From: JAUPVO01 sp964420875
Lineage (GTDB): Bacteria; Patescibacteriota; Minisyncoccia; Phycocordibacterales; UBA5272
DNA length: 64,000 nt
Assembly: GCA_964420875.1 (NCBI GenBank)
Contig: CAYQUK010000001.1
Location: forward strand, 87,373-151,372
Reading direction: 5' to 3'
Positions 33,395 to 42,374 of the stretch are shown here, in pieces. The translations under genes were made by a program, and so were the position numbers. The notes under the pieces are model-generated. The model did no database searches. It was not told where the DNA came from and saw only the letters and a list, made by a program, of their open reading frames with translations. The first letter of the stretch is position 1, and each line of letters opens with the position of its first letter.

Positions 33395-34333
33395 GTGAAA
33401 AAGATTTTATATTTAATAGTTTTTATTTTGGTAATAGTTGGTATATTTTTCTTATTAAAAACTAAAACTAGTTTTCATTTTCAAAATCAAATTGGAACAA
33501 ATATTGTGGGAAGTAAAACAGAGACAAAAAACCATCAAAAGATAATGTTCGTCGGCGATATTATGGTTGGCAGATATGTGGAGACGTTGATTGATAAAAA
33601 TGGATTTGAATATATGTTCGCATCTGTCACGTCAATGTTCATGGATACGCTCACAATTGGTAATCTCGAGGGTCCGATACCGGCCGTGCATCAGCATACC
33701 AGTAATCTTGGTTTTCAATTTTCATTTAGAAAGGACATCATACAAAAGTTATCAGACATTGGTCTCGACGTTGTGTCTCTCGCTAACAATCATGGATATG
33801 ATCATGGTGCTGCTGGATACAAGAACACTAAAAAAGTATTAGATGAGATGAGTATGGGATATTTTGGTAACTATGTGAATACTGCTAATGATTATTTTGA
33901 GACAGAGCTCGACGATCACAAAGTAATAGTGTTTGGTATTAATGTTGTGGTTGATAATTTTGACAGAGATGCTGAAGTAGAAAAAGCGAAAAGCTTGGCG
34001 CAAGCAAACTCCGACTCATTAGTTGTCGCATTTATGCATTGGGGTAATGAGTATGATGTGATACATAATGCGTATCAAGAAAAATTAGCAGAAGACCTGA
34101 TCGATGGTGGGGTGGACCTAATAATCGGCGCACATCCGCATGTTGTGCAGGATATCGGGTATTATAAAGGTGTGCCTATTTATTATTCACTTGGTAATTT
34201 TGTTTTCGATCAATATTTCTCTAAAAACACTCAAGAGGGGATAGTGGTCCTGGTTGATGTTGTTGACGGGCATGTAAAATTTGAGGAGAAACATATAAAG
34301 ATAGACCGCAGCAGGCCGTATTTCGTTGATTAG
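33395..34333 (+). CDS. CapA/PgsA-family metallophosphatase-like protein
   Basis: 312 residues from GTG. N-terminal membrane anchor (about 3-21), then CapA motifs MFVGDIMVGR, NLEGPI, SLANNHGYDHG, FMHWGNEY, IGAHPHVVQD and YYSLGNFVFDQ. The family has a calcineurin-like fold and is linked to poly-gamma-glutamate or envelope polymer synthesis; the substrate here is unknown. Confidence 0.92.
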   Translation: MKKILYLIVFILVIVGIFFLLKTKTSFHFQNQIGTNIVGSKTETKNHQKIMFVGDIMVGRYVETLIDKNGFEYMFASVTSMFMDTLTIGNLEGPIPAVHQHTSNLGFQFSFRKDIIQKLSDIGLDVVSLANNHGYDHGAAGYKNTKKVLDEMSMGYFGNYVNTANDYFETELDDHKVIVFGINVVVDNFDRDAEVEKAKSLAQANSDSLVVAFMHWGNEYDVIHNAYQEKLAEDLIDGGVDLIIGAHPHVVQDIGYYKGVPIYYSLGNFVFDQYFSKNTQEGIVVLVDVVDGHVKFEEKHIKIDRSRPYFVD

Positions 34334-34355
34334 CAAATTGTGTTATATTTTAGAG

Positions 34356-36218
34356 ATGAGTAAAACTACTACCAAATTCGTCCGTGACCAATTCCTGACA
34401 CATATGAAAGAGAATGGTCACGCCATAGTGCCATCATCAGCTCTGGTGCCTGATAATGACCCCACAACACTGTTTACAGGCTCTGGCATGCAGCCAATGT
34501 TGCCATATCTACTCGGCCAGTCACATCCACTCGGGGCTCGCATTGCTGACTCACAAAAATGTTTCCGTTCGCAGGATATCGAGGAGGTGGGAGACAACAG
34601 ACATACGACATTTTTTGAGATGCTTGGCAACTGGTCACTGGGGGACTTTTTCAAAGAGGGGCAAATAGATATAATGTGGGACTTTTTGATTAACAAAATA
34701 AAGCTGGATCCAAATAGAATATATTTTACCGTGTATCGTGGCAATGAGGCTCTAGGTATTGGTCGCGATGATGTGGCAATAGGTAAATGGCAAGAGAAGT
34801 TCGCATCGCTCGGCATCACTGCGAACGTTGGTAATATGTCAGAGGTTGATGGGATTAGAGATGGAGAGAGAATATTTTGTTTTCCTGATAAGAAAAACTG
34901 GTGGTCTAGAGCTGGTGTGCCAGAGAACATGCCAATAGGCGAGCCAGGAGGGCCTGATACTGAGATGTTTTATGATTTTGAACACGGAAAAGAAAAAGTG
35001 TTGCACAAGGCTAGTCAGTGGGCTAGCGAGGAGTGTCACGTGAACTGCGACTGTGGCAGATTTATCGAGATTGGGAACAATGTATTCATGCAGTATATGC
35101 GTACAGAAAAGGGTGTGGAAGAATTAAAACAAAAGAATGTGGACTTTGGTGGAGGACTAGAGAGAATAGTGGCAGCACTGAATGATGACAGTGATGTTTT
35201 TAATATTGATGTGTTTGAAAAAGCGAAAGAGATTATTAAAGACATATCAAAACAGGACTATGCAAACGAGAATGTCTATGCGTACCGCGTTATACTCGAC
35301 CACTTGCGCGCTGCGACATTTCTAATTGGTGATGGAGTATTCCCAGGGAACAAGGATCAGCAATATTTCGTACGCCGCCTGATTCGTCGCGCTGTCAGAT
35401 TCGCAAAGAAATTGAATGTAAATGAGAACTTTACATCTCGCGTGGCCGAGACTTTTATAGATGTATACAATGATGAGTATGCGAATCTTAATGTTAAGAG
35501 AGACGAGATCAAAAACATTATCGACCAAGAGGAGACAAAATTCCGAAAGACTTTGGAGAACGGACTAAAGGAGTTTGAAAAGATATCAAAGACTGATATA
35601 AATGCAAATGACGCATTTAATCTATTGCAATCTTTTGGATTCCCAATTGAATTGACTGAGGAGCTTGCTAAAGAAAAAGGCGTGAGCATAGACATGGCAG
35701 GATTTAAAACTTTAAAAGACGCGCACAGTGAGTCATCTCGTACTGCCTCAGTGGGTAAATTTAAAGGTGGGCTCGGTGGAGATGGGGAAATGGAGATAAA
35801 GTATCACACAGCGACACATATGCTGCATGAGGCACTGCGTGAGGTATTGGGTGAACATGTGTATCAAAAGGGTAGTAACATCACTAGCGAGAGGCTCCGT
35901 TTTGACTTCTCACATGACAACAAGATGACTGACGAGGAGAAAAAGAAAGTCGAGGACATTGTAAATGAGCAGATTAAGAATAATTTAAAAGTAACTCGTG
36001 AGGAGGTAACTTATGAAAAGGCGCGTGAGATGGGGGCTATAGGAGTGTTCGACCACAAATACGAGTCGCTAGTGAGTGTGTATCACGTGGGGGACTTTTC
36101 TCTCGAGTTCTGTGGTGGACCACATGTCGAGTCAACAGGCAATATGGGCCATTTCAAAATCTTGAAAGAAGAGGCTGTATCACAGGGTGTGAGACGTATC
36201 AAGGCAGTACTGGAATAA
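34356..36218 (+). CDS. alaS: Alanyl-tRNA synthetase, short CPR form
   Basis: 620 residues from the ATG at 34356 (TATATT at 34344-34349 ends 6 nt upstream). The catalytic core shows FTGSGMQPMLPYLLG, DIEEVGDNRHTTFFEMLGNW and GGGLERI; the editing domain has HTATHMLHEALREVLG and ends with FCGGPHVESTGNMG. The C-terminal DHHA1 and C-Ala domains of typical AlaRS (about 875 residues) are missing, as often reported for CPR genomes. Confidence 0.97.
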   Translation: MSKTTTKFVRDQFLTHMKENGHAIVPSSALVPDNDPTTLFTGSGMQPMLPYLLGQSHPLGARIADSQKCFRSQDIEEVGDNRHTTFFEMLGNWSLGDFFKEGQIDIMWDFLINKIKLDPNRIYFTVYRGNEALGIGRDDVAIGKWQEKFASLGITANVGNMSEVDGIRDGERIFCFPDKKNWWSRAGVPENMPIGEPGGPDTEMFYDFEHGKEKVLHKASQWASEECHVNCDCGRFIEIGNNVFMQYMRTEKGVEELKQKNVDFGGGLERIVAALNDDSDVFNIDVFEKAKEIIKDISKQDYANENVYAYRVILDHLRAATFLIGDGVFPGNKDQQYFVRRLIRRAVRFAKKLNVNENFTSRVAETFIDVYNDEYANLNVKRDEIKNIIDQEETKFRKTLENGLKEFEKISKTDINANDAFNLLQSFGFPIELTEELAKEKGVSIDMAGFKTLKDAHSESSRTASVGKFKGGLGGDGEMEIKYHTATHMLHEALREVLGEHVYQKGSNITSERLRFDFSHDNKMTDEEKKKVEDIVNEQIKNNLKVTREEVTYEKAREMGAIGVFDHKYESLVSVYHVGDFSLEFCGGPHVESTGNMGHFKILKEEAVSQGVRRIKAVLE

Positions 36219-36257
36219 CTTTGTTTGCAGAGGTGGTTTTGGGAGTATAATTAAATT

Positions 36258-36396
36258 CTCAGATCCGATGAACAAAAGTGATGAACGTTCTGTACGTCAA
36301 GAGAGAACACTGGATTAGATTAGTCTGGTTTTCGTCCTGGAGATTGTCGGGTCTGGCCAAATTCTAAAAGGTTGCGAACGTTGCAACCTTTTTTAT
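36258..36396 (+). ncRNA. Candidate structured RNA A with its own promoter and terminator
   Basis: TATAAT at 36246-36251, preceded at 16 nt by TTTGCA, would start transcription near 36258. CAGATCCGA (36260-36268) pairs with TCGGGTCTG (36347-36355) with one G-U, closing a domain of about 95 nt. GTTCT...AGAAC inside forms a further stem. The RNA ends in the terminator AAGGTTGC / GCAACCTT (36368-36390) with T6. No credible ORF is present. No match to tmRNA, RNase P or SRP RNA signatures was seen. Confidence 0.55.
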
Positions 36397-36430
36397 TTGC
36401 AAAAAAATGTAGATCTGATAGGATTTATCT

Positions 36431-36663
36431 TGGAACAGGCAGAGCTTTGACTAAGGATGAAAACGTGAACAACAGGTTGATTTCGCAATTCTTCCCTGCC
36501 CACGTCGCAAATTTCTCGATTAGACGCTCGTATGGTTGCGCCACCGGTTCTCCGGCGCTGCACACAGTTTGATCATTAACGGGCAAGGCCCCTCATCTAG
36601 CATTCAAGGTCTAGCTTTGCCTGAACCACCTCTCAAGGCCCCGCAATGCGGTGGCTTTTTTAT
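36431..36663 (+). ncRNA. Candidate structured RNA B
   Basis: TTGCAA (36397-36402), 16 nt, TAGGAT (36419-36424) could start it near 36431. It is visibly more GC-rich than flanking genes and rich in local stems: GCGCC...GGCGC around CCGGTTCTCC (about 36538-36558), GGCAA...TTGCC (about 36582-36621) containing CTAG...CTAG, and a terminator GCCCCGC-AAT-GCGGTGGC followed by T6 (36637-36663). No ORF with ATG is preserved. AACCACCTCT (36624-36633) is complementary to AGAGGTGGTT at 36230-36239 upstream of RNA A, so A and B might also belong to one larger fold. Confidence 0.5.
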
Positions 36664-36699
36664 TTGCATAATTTATATATGTGCTACACTTTTAATATT

Positions 36700-36981
36700 A
36701 TGATCTGGATAAAAATATTTGGGATGTTTATATTCTGGTTTGCTTTTGGATTTTTATTGCTTGTCTCTGCTGCACTCATGGGTGGCGCACCGGACTCTGA
36801 CTCGGCAAAGGTCTTGAAATATACAGCAATGGTGGCTTTTGTTCCTCTCATACTATTTTACATTTACAGAGCTGTAAGATTTTATTTTTTCCAAGGCGAA
36901 AATTTGTTTATTACCTCAGACCTCGTCTGGTACGTAATACCTACAGTTTTGGTGGCATTTTTTGTCTATATATCAAAATAA
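36700..36981 (+). CDS. Small membrane protein, unknown
   Basis: 93 residues from the ATG at 36700 (TACACT ends about 10 nt upstream). Three hydrophobic helices (about 3-28, 40-62, 72-91). Frame upstream of this ATG runs into the terminator of RNA B and is not coding. Followed after 2 nt by the next gene. No family recognised. Confidence 0.72.
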   Translation: MIWIKIFGMFIFWFAFGFLLLVSAALMGGAPDSDSAKVLKYTAMVAFVPLILFYIYRAVRFYFFQGENLFITSDLVWYVIPTVLVAFFVYISK

Positions 36982-36983
36982 TC

Positions 36984-37358
36984 ATGCAAAATGTACTTAC
37001 TCTAATTGTAAATAATGAAAAGACTGATATCGAGTACATTGATAATGGTGTAAAAATGTTTGAGTATGAGTCACCGATCGGCCTCCAGCATGCAATAAAA
37101 AATAATTTATCAGAGTCTGCTGCAAATGACTGGTTCTCATATGTACTGTGGTCGCTGCATAGTATCTCATATATAGAGAGGATACCAACAACAATATATA
37201 TAAAAGTTGCTGAGCATCAAGTTTGGTTTCAAAGTATTATCGAAAGGTATAGTTATGCACAGTTTTTTACTGATAGTGGAAAGGTCCGTGCTATTATTTT
37301 AGATAATAGTCAAACTTATGGACGACATCAAAAGACGCTCTCCAAATTCTCAATCTAA
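36984..37358 (+). CDS. Small soluble protein, unknown
   Basis: 124 residues, starting 2 nt after the membrane gene; ends overlapping the start of the next gene by 41 nt. No membrane segment; contains EYESPIGLQHAIKNN and aromatic-rich segments. Probably cotranscribed with its neighbours. Function unknown. Confidence 0.68.
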   Translation: MQNVLTLIVNNEKTDIEYIDNGVKMFEYESPIGLQHAIKNNLSESAANDWFSYVLWSLHSISYIERIPTTIYIKVAEHQVWFQSIIERYSYAQFFTDSGKVRAIILDNSQTYGRHQKTLSKFSI

Positions 37359-38640
37359 GAGAGTTCATCAGGCTCCACTACTGCGCGCGCATCAGCGTGA
37401 TTTGTATAGGAAGGTAGAAGAGTTTGAAAGTGACGTATATGAGGACGAAAATGATGAGAACGCAGAGTCTAATGACATCAGAAGTTTCTATAACAGTCGC
37501 AGAGAAGAAGAAAGAAAACCATTCAGAATATCTAAATTTTCCCTTATCGGCTCATTCCTATTTGTTTTATTTGTTACGAGTGTATTGCTTTTTACTTTTG
37601 TGTTTAACGGGGCGACTATCACTGTTACACCTCGTACATATTCATTTGCGGTAGACACTGAGATCAATATGGCTTCATCTAGTGATGTGGGGTATGTGGC
37701 ATCGAGCACAGAAACAATTAAAAAAACATTGGATAGATCTGAAAAGAAAAAAGTCCAATCAAAAGCTGCTGGACAAATAACAATATACAATAATTATACC
37801 GAAGACACTCAGAAACTAGTTAAAAATACTCGTTTTGAGGCACCAAATGGAATCATATTCAGAATAACAGATTCTGTAGTTGTCCCAGGAAAGAAAAATG
37901 GCATACCAGGGTCTGTTGTGGCAAAAGTAACAGCAGACTCATTTGGTGAAAATTATAATATAAAGCCTAGCAAATTCACCATACCAGGATTTAAAAATTC
38001 TCCTCGTTTCGATGGATTCTATGCCGAATCGAAAGTTGCTATGACTGGAGGAGCTGACGGTGACAGATACGTAGTCAGTTCTGATGCTATTGCTCTAGCT
38101 GATACAGGTATGCAAAATACATTAAAAACAAATCTAACAAAGATCATCTTAGAAAAAGATGTGCCGAGCGATTACATACTAGCAACTAGCAGTATATACA
38201 TAGAGTATTCTAATAATTTAGAAGCTTACGAGTCTGGCAAAGCTGACAGCTATGAAGTCACAGGTATTGCATATGTTTACCTTTTAGCCAAAGAATCTTT
38301 AGCTGAAAAGATAGCCAAGACTAGTATGCCTAATTCGGTATATGGTCAGACCTATAGAGTTTTGGATTACTCCACCTTAACTATAAATCCAAAATCAACG
38401 ATGCAAAAAGAAGACGTTTTAACATTAAAAGGCGAGGGTGTGCTGATATATGACACTGACTATGAAAAAATAAAGTCTGAACTTGCTGGTAAAGACGAAA
38501 ATGAATACAGCCAAGTATTCTCAGATTTTCCTTCTGTTGAAAAGGCTGATATAGACATCTCTCCTTTTTGGGTTCATTCTTTCCCAAAGAATATTAACAA
38601 ATTAAAAATAGAGGAGGTATTGCCATCTAGTGCCTACTAG
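37318..38640 (+). CDS. Membrane-anchored surface protein with baseplate-J-like domain
   Basis: 440 residues. Charged cytoplasmic N-terminus (1-75), one membrane helix (about 80-101), then a large outer region. Residues about 145-245 (AAGQITIYNNYTEDTQKLV, FRITDSVVVPG, SFGENYNIKPSKFTIPG, FDGFYAESK) match the baseplate-J/gp47-like domain found in many CPR surface proteins. A contractile-phage-type tail is not implied, as no other tail genes are nearby; it may help form a cell-surface structure. Confidence 0.78.
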   Translation: MDDIKRRSPNSQSKRVHQAPLLRAHQRDLYRKVEEFESDVYEDENDENAESNDIRSFYNSRREEERKPFRISKFSLIGSFLFVLFVTSVLLFTFVFNGATITVTPRTYSFAVDTEINMASSSDVGYVASSTETIKKTLDRSEKKKVQSKAAGQITIYNNYTEDTQKLVKNTRFEAPNGIIFRITDSVVVPGKKNGIPGSVVAKVTADSFGENYNIKPSKFTIPGFKNSPRFDGFYAESKVAMTGGADGDRYVVSSDAIALADTGMQNTLKTNLTKIILEKDVPSDYILATSSIYIEYSNNLEAYESGKADSYEVTGIAYVYLLAKESLAEKIAKTSMPNSVYGQTYRVLDYSTLTINPKSTMQKEDVLTLKGEGVLIYDTDYEKIKSELAGKDENEYSQVFSDFPSVEKADIDISPFWVHSFPKNINKLKIEEVLPSSAY

Positions 38641-38662
38641 TATACAATCAGCCAATATAATT

Positions 38663-38872
38663 ATGGACGAAGAAGAAATAGAAGTTATCGACGGGAGAGT
38701 TATCGCAGCATTACCAAATACACATTTTAGAGTCACTACTCCAAAAGGAGAAATGACAGTGTATTTGGGCGGCAAGATGCGTATAAAGAAAATAAGGGTT
38801 TTGGTGGGAGATAGGGTGTCTATACAGCTAGATGAATATGGAGGCAAGGGTAGAATAGTTAGGAGATTATAA
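38663..38872 (+). CDS. infA: Translation initiation factor IF-1
   Basis: 69 residues from the ATG at 38663. OB-fold signature: VIDGRVIAALPNTHFRV, MRIKKIRVLVGDRVSIQ, GRIVRRL. Occupies the ribosomal A site during initiation. Starts the infA-rpmJ-rpsM-rpsK-rpsD-rpoA-rplQ block in the common bacterial order. Confidence 0.95.
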   Translation: MDEEEIEVIDGRVIAALPNTHFRVTTPKGEMTVYLGGKMRIKKIRVLVGDRVSIQLDEYGGKGRIVRRL

Positions 38873-38939
38873 TTTATAGAGAATTTAGGGGTCGGGCCTT
38901 GTGAATATTTATAAAATATAGTATACTGTGGCAACTTGC

Positions 38940-39053
38940 ATGAAAGTAAGGTCATCTATTAAAAAAATCTGTTCAAACTGTCAGATGGTGCGTCGCAGAG
39001 GCGCCCTTCGTGTCATTTGTAAAAATCCTAAGTGCAAACAAGTACAAGGGTAA
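38940..39053 (+). CDS. rpmJ: Ribosomal protein bL36
   Basis: 37 residues, MKVRSSIKKICSNCQMVRRR at the start and CKNPKCKQVQG at the end: the four zinc-ligand positions of the C+ form (CSNC...CKNPKC) are visible. TATACT lies 12 nt upstream of the ATG. Confidence 0.95.
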   Translation: MKVRSSIKKICSNCQMVRRRGALRVICKNPKCKQVQG

Positions 39054-39071
39054 TTTATTATTAAATAATTT

Positions 39072-39452
39072 ATGCGTATTGCAGGTATTAATCTTCCAGA
39101 AAACAAAAGACTTGAGATCGCCCTCACTGCTGTATACGGCATTGGTAGATCTCGTGCTAGAAAAATCCTAGATGCTGCAAAGGTAGAGTATGGTATCAAA
39201 ACCCCAGATCTATCTGCTGATGCAGAAGCTGCTATCCGTAAAGAGGTAGAGGCTTATCGTATCGAGGGAGACCTATCTCGCGACATACAACAAGAGATAA
39301 AGCGTCTAAAAGATATCAAATGCTATCGTGGCACAAGACATCTAAAACATTTACCAGCTAGAGGTCAACGCACCAAAACAAATAGCCGTACAGTACGTGG
39401 TAACGTGCGCAAGACTATGGGTAGCGGTCGTCGTAAGACTGAAAAGACCTAG
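39072..39452 (+). CDS. rpsM: Ribosomal protein uS13
   Basis: 126 residues; RIAGINLPENKRLEIALTAV at the N-terminus, helix-two-turn-helix GIGRSRARKIL, and the basic RGQRTKTNSRTVRG tail. Small-subunit head protein contacting the P-site tRNA. Confidence 0.98.
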   Translation: MRIAGINLPENKRLEIALTAVYGIGRSRARKILDAAKVEYGIKTPDLSADAEAAIRKEVEAYRIEGDLSRDIQQEIKRLKDIKCYRGTRHLKHLPARGQRTKTNSRTVRGNVRKTMGSGRRKTEKT

Positions 39453-39483
39453 AATTTAAATTCTAACTTGATTTAAACTTATT

Positions 39484-39918
39484 ATGGGAAAAAAAAGAAT
39501 TGTAAAAAAGAATAGTTCTGGAGTTGACGGATCTCTAAAAGCAAGATCTCTTGCAAAGGGTCTAAAGAAAAAAGTTGTAGAAGGTATTCTTTTTGTAGAA
39601 TCAACTTATAACAACACTAGAGTCACTTTGACTGACAAAAGTGGTAATTCACTAGCTTGGTCATCGTCTGGATCTCTTGGATTCAAAGGTGCTAAAAAAG
39701 GTACACCTTTTGCAGCAAGTAAAATCGGAGAGTTGTTAGGAGAAAAAGCAAGCCAAGCGGGTATCAAAGAGGTATCTGTAGTAGTAAAGGGCGTAGGATC
39801 TGGACGCGAGTCAGCAATCAGAAGCTTTTCTGCTTTCAATATTGACGTTACTAGTATCGAGGACAAGACACCAGTTCCACACAATGGGCCAAAACCAAAG
39901 AAACCTAGACACGTCTAG
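39484..39918 (+). CDS. rpsK: Ribosomal protein uS11
   Basis: 144 residues; FVESTYNNTRVTLTDKSGN, GSLGFKGAKKGTPFAA and the C-terminal DKTPVPHNGPKPKKPRHV are diagnostic. Platform protein of the 30S subunit. Confidence 0.98.
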   Translation: MGKKRIVKKNSSGVDGSLKARSLAKGLKKKVVEGILFVESTYNNTRVTLTDKSGNSLAWSSSGSLGFKGAKKGTPFAASKIGELLGEKASQAGIKEVSVVVKGVGSGRESAIRSFSAFNIDVTSIEDKTPVPHNGPKPKKPRHV

Positions 39919-39952
39919 TTTCCATTATCAAACTTACTTTCATTAAAAACAT

Positions 39953-40588
39953 ATGACATCAGATGCTAAATGTAAAAAATGTAGAAGAGCTGGAGAAAAG
40001 CTTTATCTAAAAGGAGAAAAATGCTTCACACCAAAGTGTCCTTTTATCGAGCGTCCATATCCACCAGGAATCAGAGATAACGAAAGAAAACACAGAACAA
40101 ACAAGTCTGAGTATTCAGAGCAATTGAAAGAGAAACAAAAGATTCGTAATATTTACGGTCTCTCAGAGAAGCAATTTGCTAATTATGTTGAAAACATAAA
40201 ACCTGTGTCTATCAAACACAAAACTAATGAAGGACAAGCTCTCGTTATGCAACTCGAAGAGAGATTGGATAATACAGTGTTCAGAATGGGTCTAGCAACA
40301 TCTCGCGCCTTAGCTCGTCAATTGGTATCTCATGGTCATATCGTTGTTAATGATAAAAAAGTAGACGTACCATCACTACGTGTCACTGTAGGGGATGAGA
40401 TAGTTGTTAGGGAAGGAAGCAGAACATTAAAAGTGTTCACCGCTATCGCTGACAAGTTAAAAGACCACAAATTAGTATCTTGGATGACTGTTGATCCAGT
40501 TAAAATGTCTGCCAAGATAACAGCTCACCCATTCGAGACTGATCATGCTCTCGATATACAAAAAGTTCTAGAGTTCTATTCTCGCTAG
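39953..40588 (+). CDS. rpsD: Ribosomal protein uS4 (zinc-type)
   Basis: 211 residues. The N-terminus carries a four-Cys zinc site (CKKCRRAG...CFTPKC); the S4 RNA-binding domain is LEERLDNTVFRMGLATSRA with ARQLVSHGHIVVN. Primary 16S rRNA-binding protein and, in several bacteria, a translational repressor of this operon. A small hairpin GCCTTT-gcca-AAAGGC lies in the spacer before rpoA. Confidence 0.97.
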   Translation: MTSDAKCKKCRRAGEKLYLKGEKCFTPKCPFIERPYPPGIRDNERKHRTNKSEYSEQLKEKQKIRNIYGLSEKQFANYVENIKPVSIKHKTNEGQALVMQLEERLDNTVFRMGLATSRALARQLVSHGHIVVNDKKVDVPSLRVTVGDEIVVREGSRTLKVFTAIADKLKDHKLVSWMTVDPVKMSAKITAHPFETDHALDIQKVLEFYSR

Positions 40589-40658
40589 TATCCACAATTA
40601 GCCTTTGCCAAAAGGCGAAATATGTAGTATTATTAGATAAGTTTTAATCTCACCAATT

Positions 40659-41624
40659 ATGTCATCACATTCAATTCTTCTCCCAACAAAGCCAAAAATT
40701 ATAAAAGATGAAAATACTGTAGGTATTTTTGAAGTTGACGGTCTATACCCAGGTTACGGTCACACACTCGGCAACTCATTGCGTCGTGTTATTCTTTCTT
40801 CTATTCCTGGTGCCGCTATTACATCTATCAGTATTGATGGTGTAAAGCATGAATTTTCTACAATAGAAGGAGTAAAAGAAGATGTTATCTCAATAATTTT
40901 AAACTTGAAAAAGGTACGTTTTAAGTTACACTCTGACGAAGAGACTCAGATCAGTCTTTCTGTAAAAGGTCCAAAGGTTGTAACTTCAAAAGATATTATC
41001 ACTCCTTCACAAGTTGAAGTTGTAAACAAAGATCAATACCTTTTTGAAATAACAAGCAACAAAGAGATCTCTATCAATCTTACCGTTGAGAAAGGTCTAG
41101 GCTATGTGCCTCGTGAGTTGATTTCAAAAGACAAAGCTGATATTGGTGCTATTGTTTTGGACGCATCATTTACACCTATCAGACGTGTGTCATATGAGGT
41201 TGAGAATATGCGTGTAGGAGACAGAACTGACCACAACAGACTCCGTATATCTATCGAGACAGATGGTAGCATCACTGCCAAGGAAGCTTTTGAGTCGTCA
41301 ATACAAACAATGATTCACCAAATGCAATCTATTATCGGTTATCGTGAGTTCTCTTCTAGAGAAGACGAGGTGATTACTCCAGCTGTAGCAGGAGATGTGG
41401 TAGAGGAGTCAGCAGACACAGACGTTACAAAAACAAAAATAGAAGATCTCACTCTTTCAACGAGAACTATCAACACTCTTATTGCTGCTGGAGTAAAAAC
41501 TTTAGGAGGTCTAGCTCGCAAGTCATTAACTGACATCAAAGAGATAGAAGGTATGGGAGACAAGGGTATCAACGAGATAAAAGAGGTTATCGCTAACTAT
41601 GGATTTACTCTAAAAGAGGAGTAA
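40659..41624 (+). CDS. rpoA: RNA polymerase subunit alpha
   Basis: 321 residues. The N-terminal assembly domain shows GYGHTLGNSLRRVILSSIPG; the C-terminal domain (about 255-318) shows LTLSTRTINTLIAAGVKTLG and KEIEGMGDKGINEI. Both domains are present, so UP-element and activator contacts are possible. Confidence 0.98.
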   Translation: MSSHSILLPTKPKIIKDENTVGIFEVDGLYPGYGHTLGNSLRRVILSSIPGAAITSISIDGVKHEFSTIEGVKEDVISIILNLKKVRFKLHSDEETQISLSVKGPKVVTSKDIITPSQVEVVNKDQYLFEITSNKEISINLTVEKGLGYVPRELISKDKADIGAIVLDASFTPIRRVSYEVENMRVGDRTDHNRLRISIETDGSITAKEAFESSIQTMIHQMQSIIGYREFSSREDEVITPAVAGDVVEESADTDVTKTKIEDLTLSTRTINTLIAAGVKTLGGLARKSLTDIKEIEGMGDKGINEIKEVIANYGFTLKEE

Positions 41625-41661
41625 TTGAAATTTATTAAAATAAGTGTTATAATTTGCCGCT

Positions 41662-42015
41662 ATGAAGCATCATAAAGCCATCAGAAAATTCGGAAGAGAG
41701 AAAAACGCCAGAAAGGCTTTTATTAAAGGTCTTGCTAGTTCACTCATCATACACGGTCGTATCGAGACTACTATTGCTCGTGCCAAGGAGGTTCGTCCAT
41801 TTGTTGAGAGACTAGTAACATATGCAAAGGATGGTACTATACCAGCTCGCCGTTTAGCATCTTCAAAACTATACAATCATGACATAGAGATAAACAAGCT
41901 ATGGAGTGAGTATGCCCCAAAGTACAAAGACGTAAAAGGTGGATACACTCGTATCATACGTCTCAATCCACGCTTGTCTGACGCTAGTGAGATGGCTATT
42001 ATCGAATTTATCTAA
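41662..42015 (+). CDS. rplQ: Ribosomal protein bL17
   Basis: 117 residues; ASSLIIHGRIETTIARAKE and YTRIIRLNPRLSDASEMAIIE are family motifs. An internal TATAAT (41648-41653) ends 8 nt before the ATG, so it may also be transcribed separately without leader. Confidence 0.97.
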   Translation: MKHHKAIRKFGREKNARKAFIKGLASSLIIHGRIETTIARAKEVRPFVERLVTYAKDGTIPARRLASSKLYNHDIEINKLWSEYAPKYKDVKGGYTRIIRLNPRLSDASEMAIIEFI

Positions 42016-42020
42016 ACTTT

Positions 42021-42365
42021 ATGAAATACACAATTGACGCAACAGGAAAATCATTAGGACGCCTAGCTAGCGAAGTAGCGGCTATTCTTAATGGGAAAAA
42101 CAGAATTGATTTTGTTAAGAATAAAGTATTGGATGAGTCTGTGCTCGTTACTAACGCTGCAAAGGTGCGTGTAACTGGTAACAAAATGAATGAGTTGCTA
42201 CACAAGAGATACTCAGGATTCCCAGGAGGATTGAAAGAATTAACTCTTAACAAAGTCATAATCAGAAAAGGGTACGCAGAGCTTATCAAGCATTCTATTT
42301 ACGGTATGCTTCCAAAAAACAAACTCCAAGATATTCGTATGAAGAATCTTGAGATAACTGAATAA
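42021..42365 (+). CDS. rplM: Ribosomal protein uL13
   Basis: 114 residues, shorter than the usual 142; YTIDATGKSLGRLASEVAAI, VRVTGNKMNELLHKRYSGFP and the YGMLPKNKLQ segment are diagnostic. Spaced 5 nt from rplQ. Confidence 0.96.
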   Translation: MKYTIDATGKSLGRLASEVAAILNGKNRIDFVKNKVLDESVLVTNAAKVRVTGNKMNELLHKRYSGFPGGLKELTLNKVIIRKGYAELIKHSIYGMLPKNKLQDIRMKNLEITE

Positions 42366-42374
42366 TTTATATAT

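Noticed and set aside
36372..36572. A 66-residue open frame in the alaS downstream region
   Set aside because: It starts with TTG inside a terminator hairpin, has no Shine-Dalgarno and no recognisable sequence; the region is better explained as RNA.
36230..36660. tmRNA, RNase P or SRP RNA
   Set aside because: No T-arm or CCA-like end, no GAGGAAAGTC-type string, and no SRP apical loop were found.
40601..40616. S4 operator hairpin before rpoA
   Set aside because: GCCTTT/AAAGGC is only 6 bp with a 4-nt loop; too weak to claim regulation.
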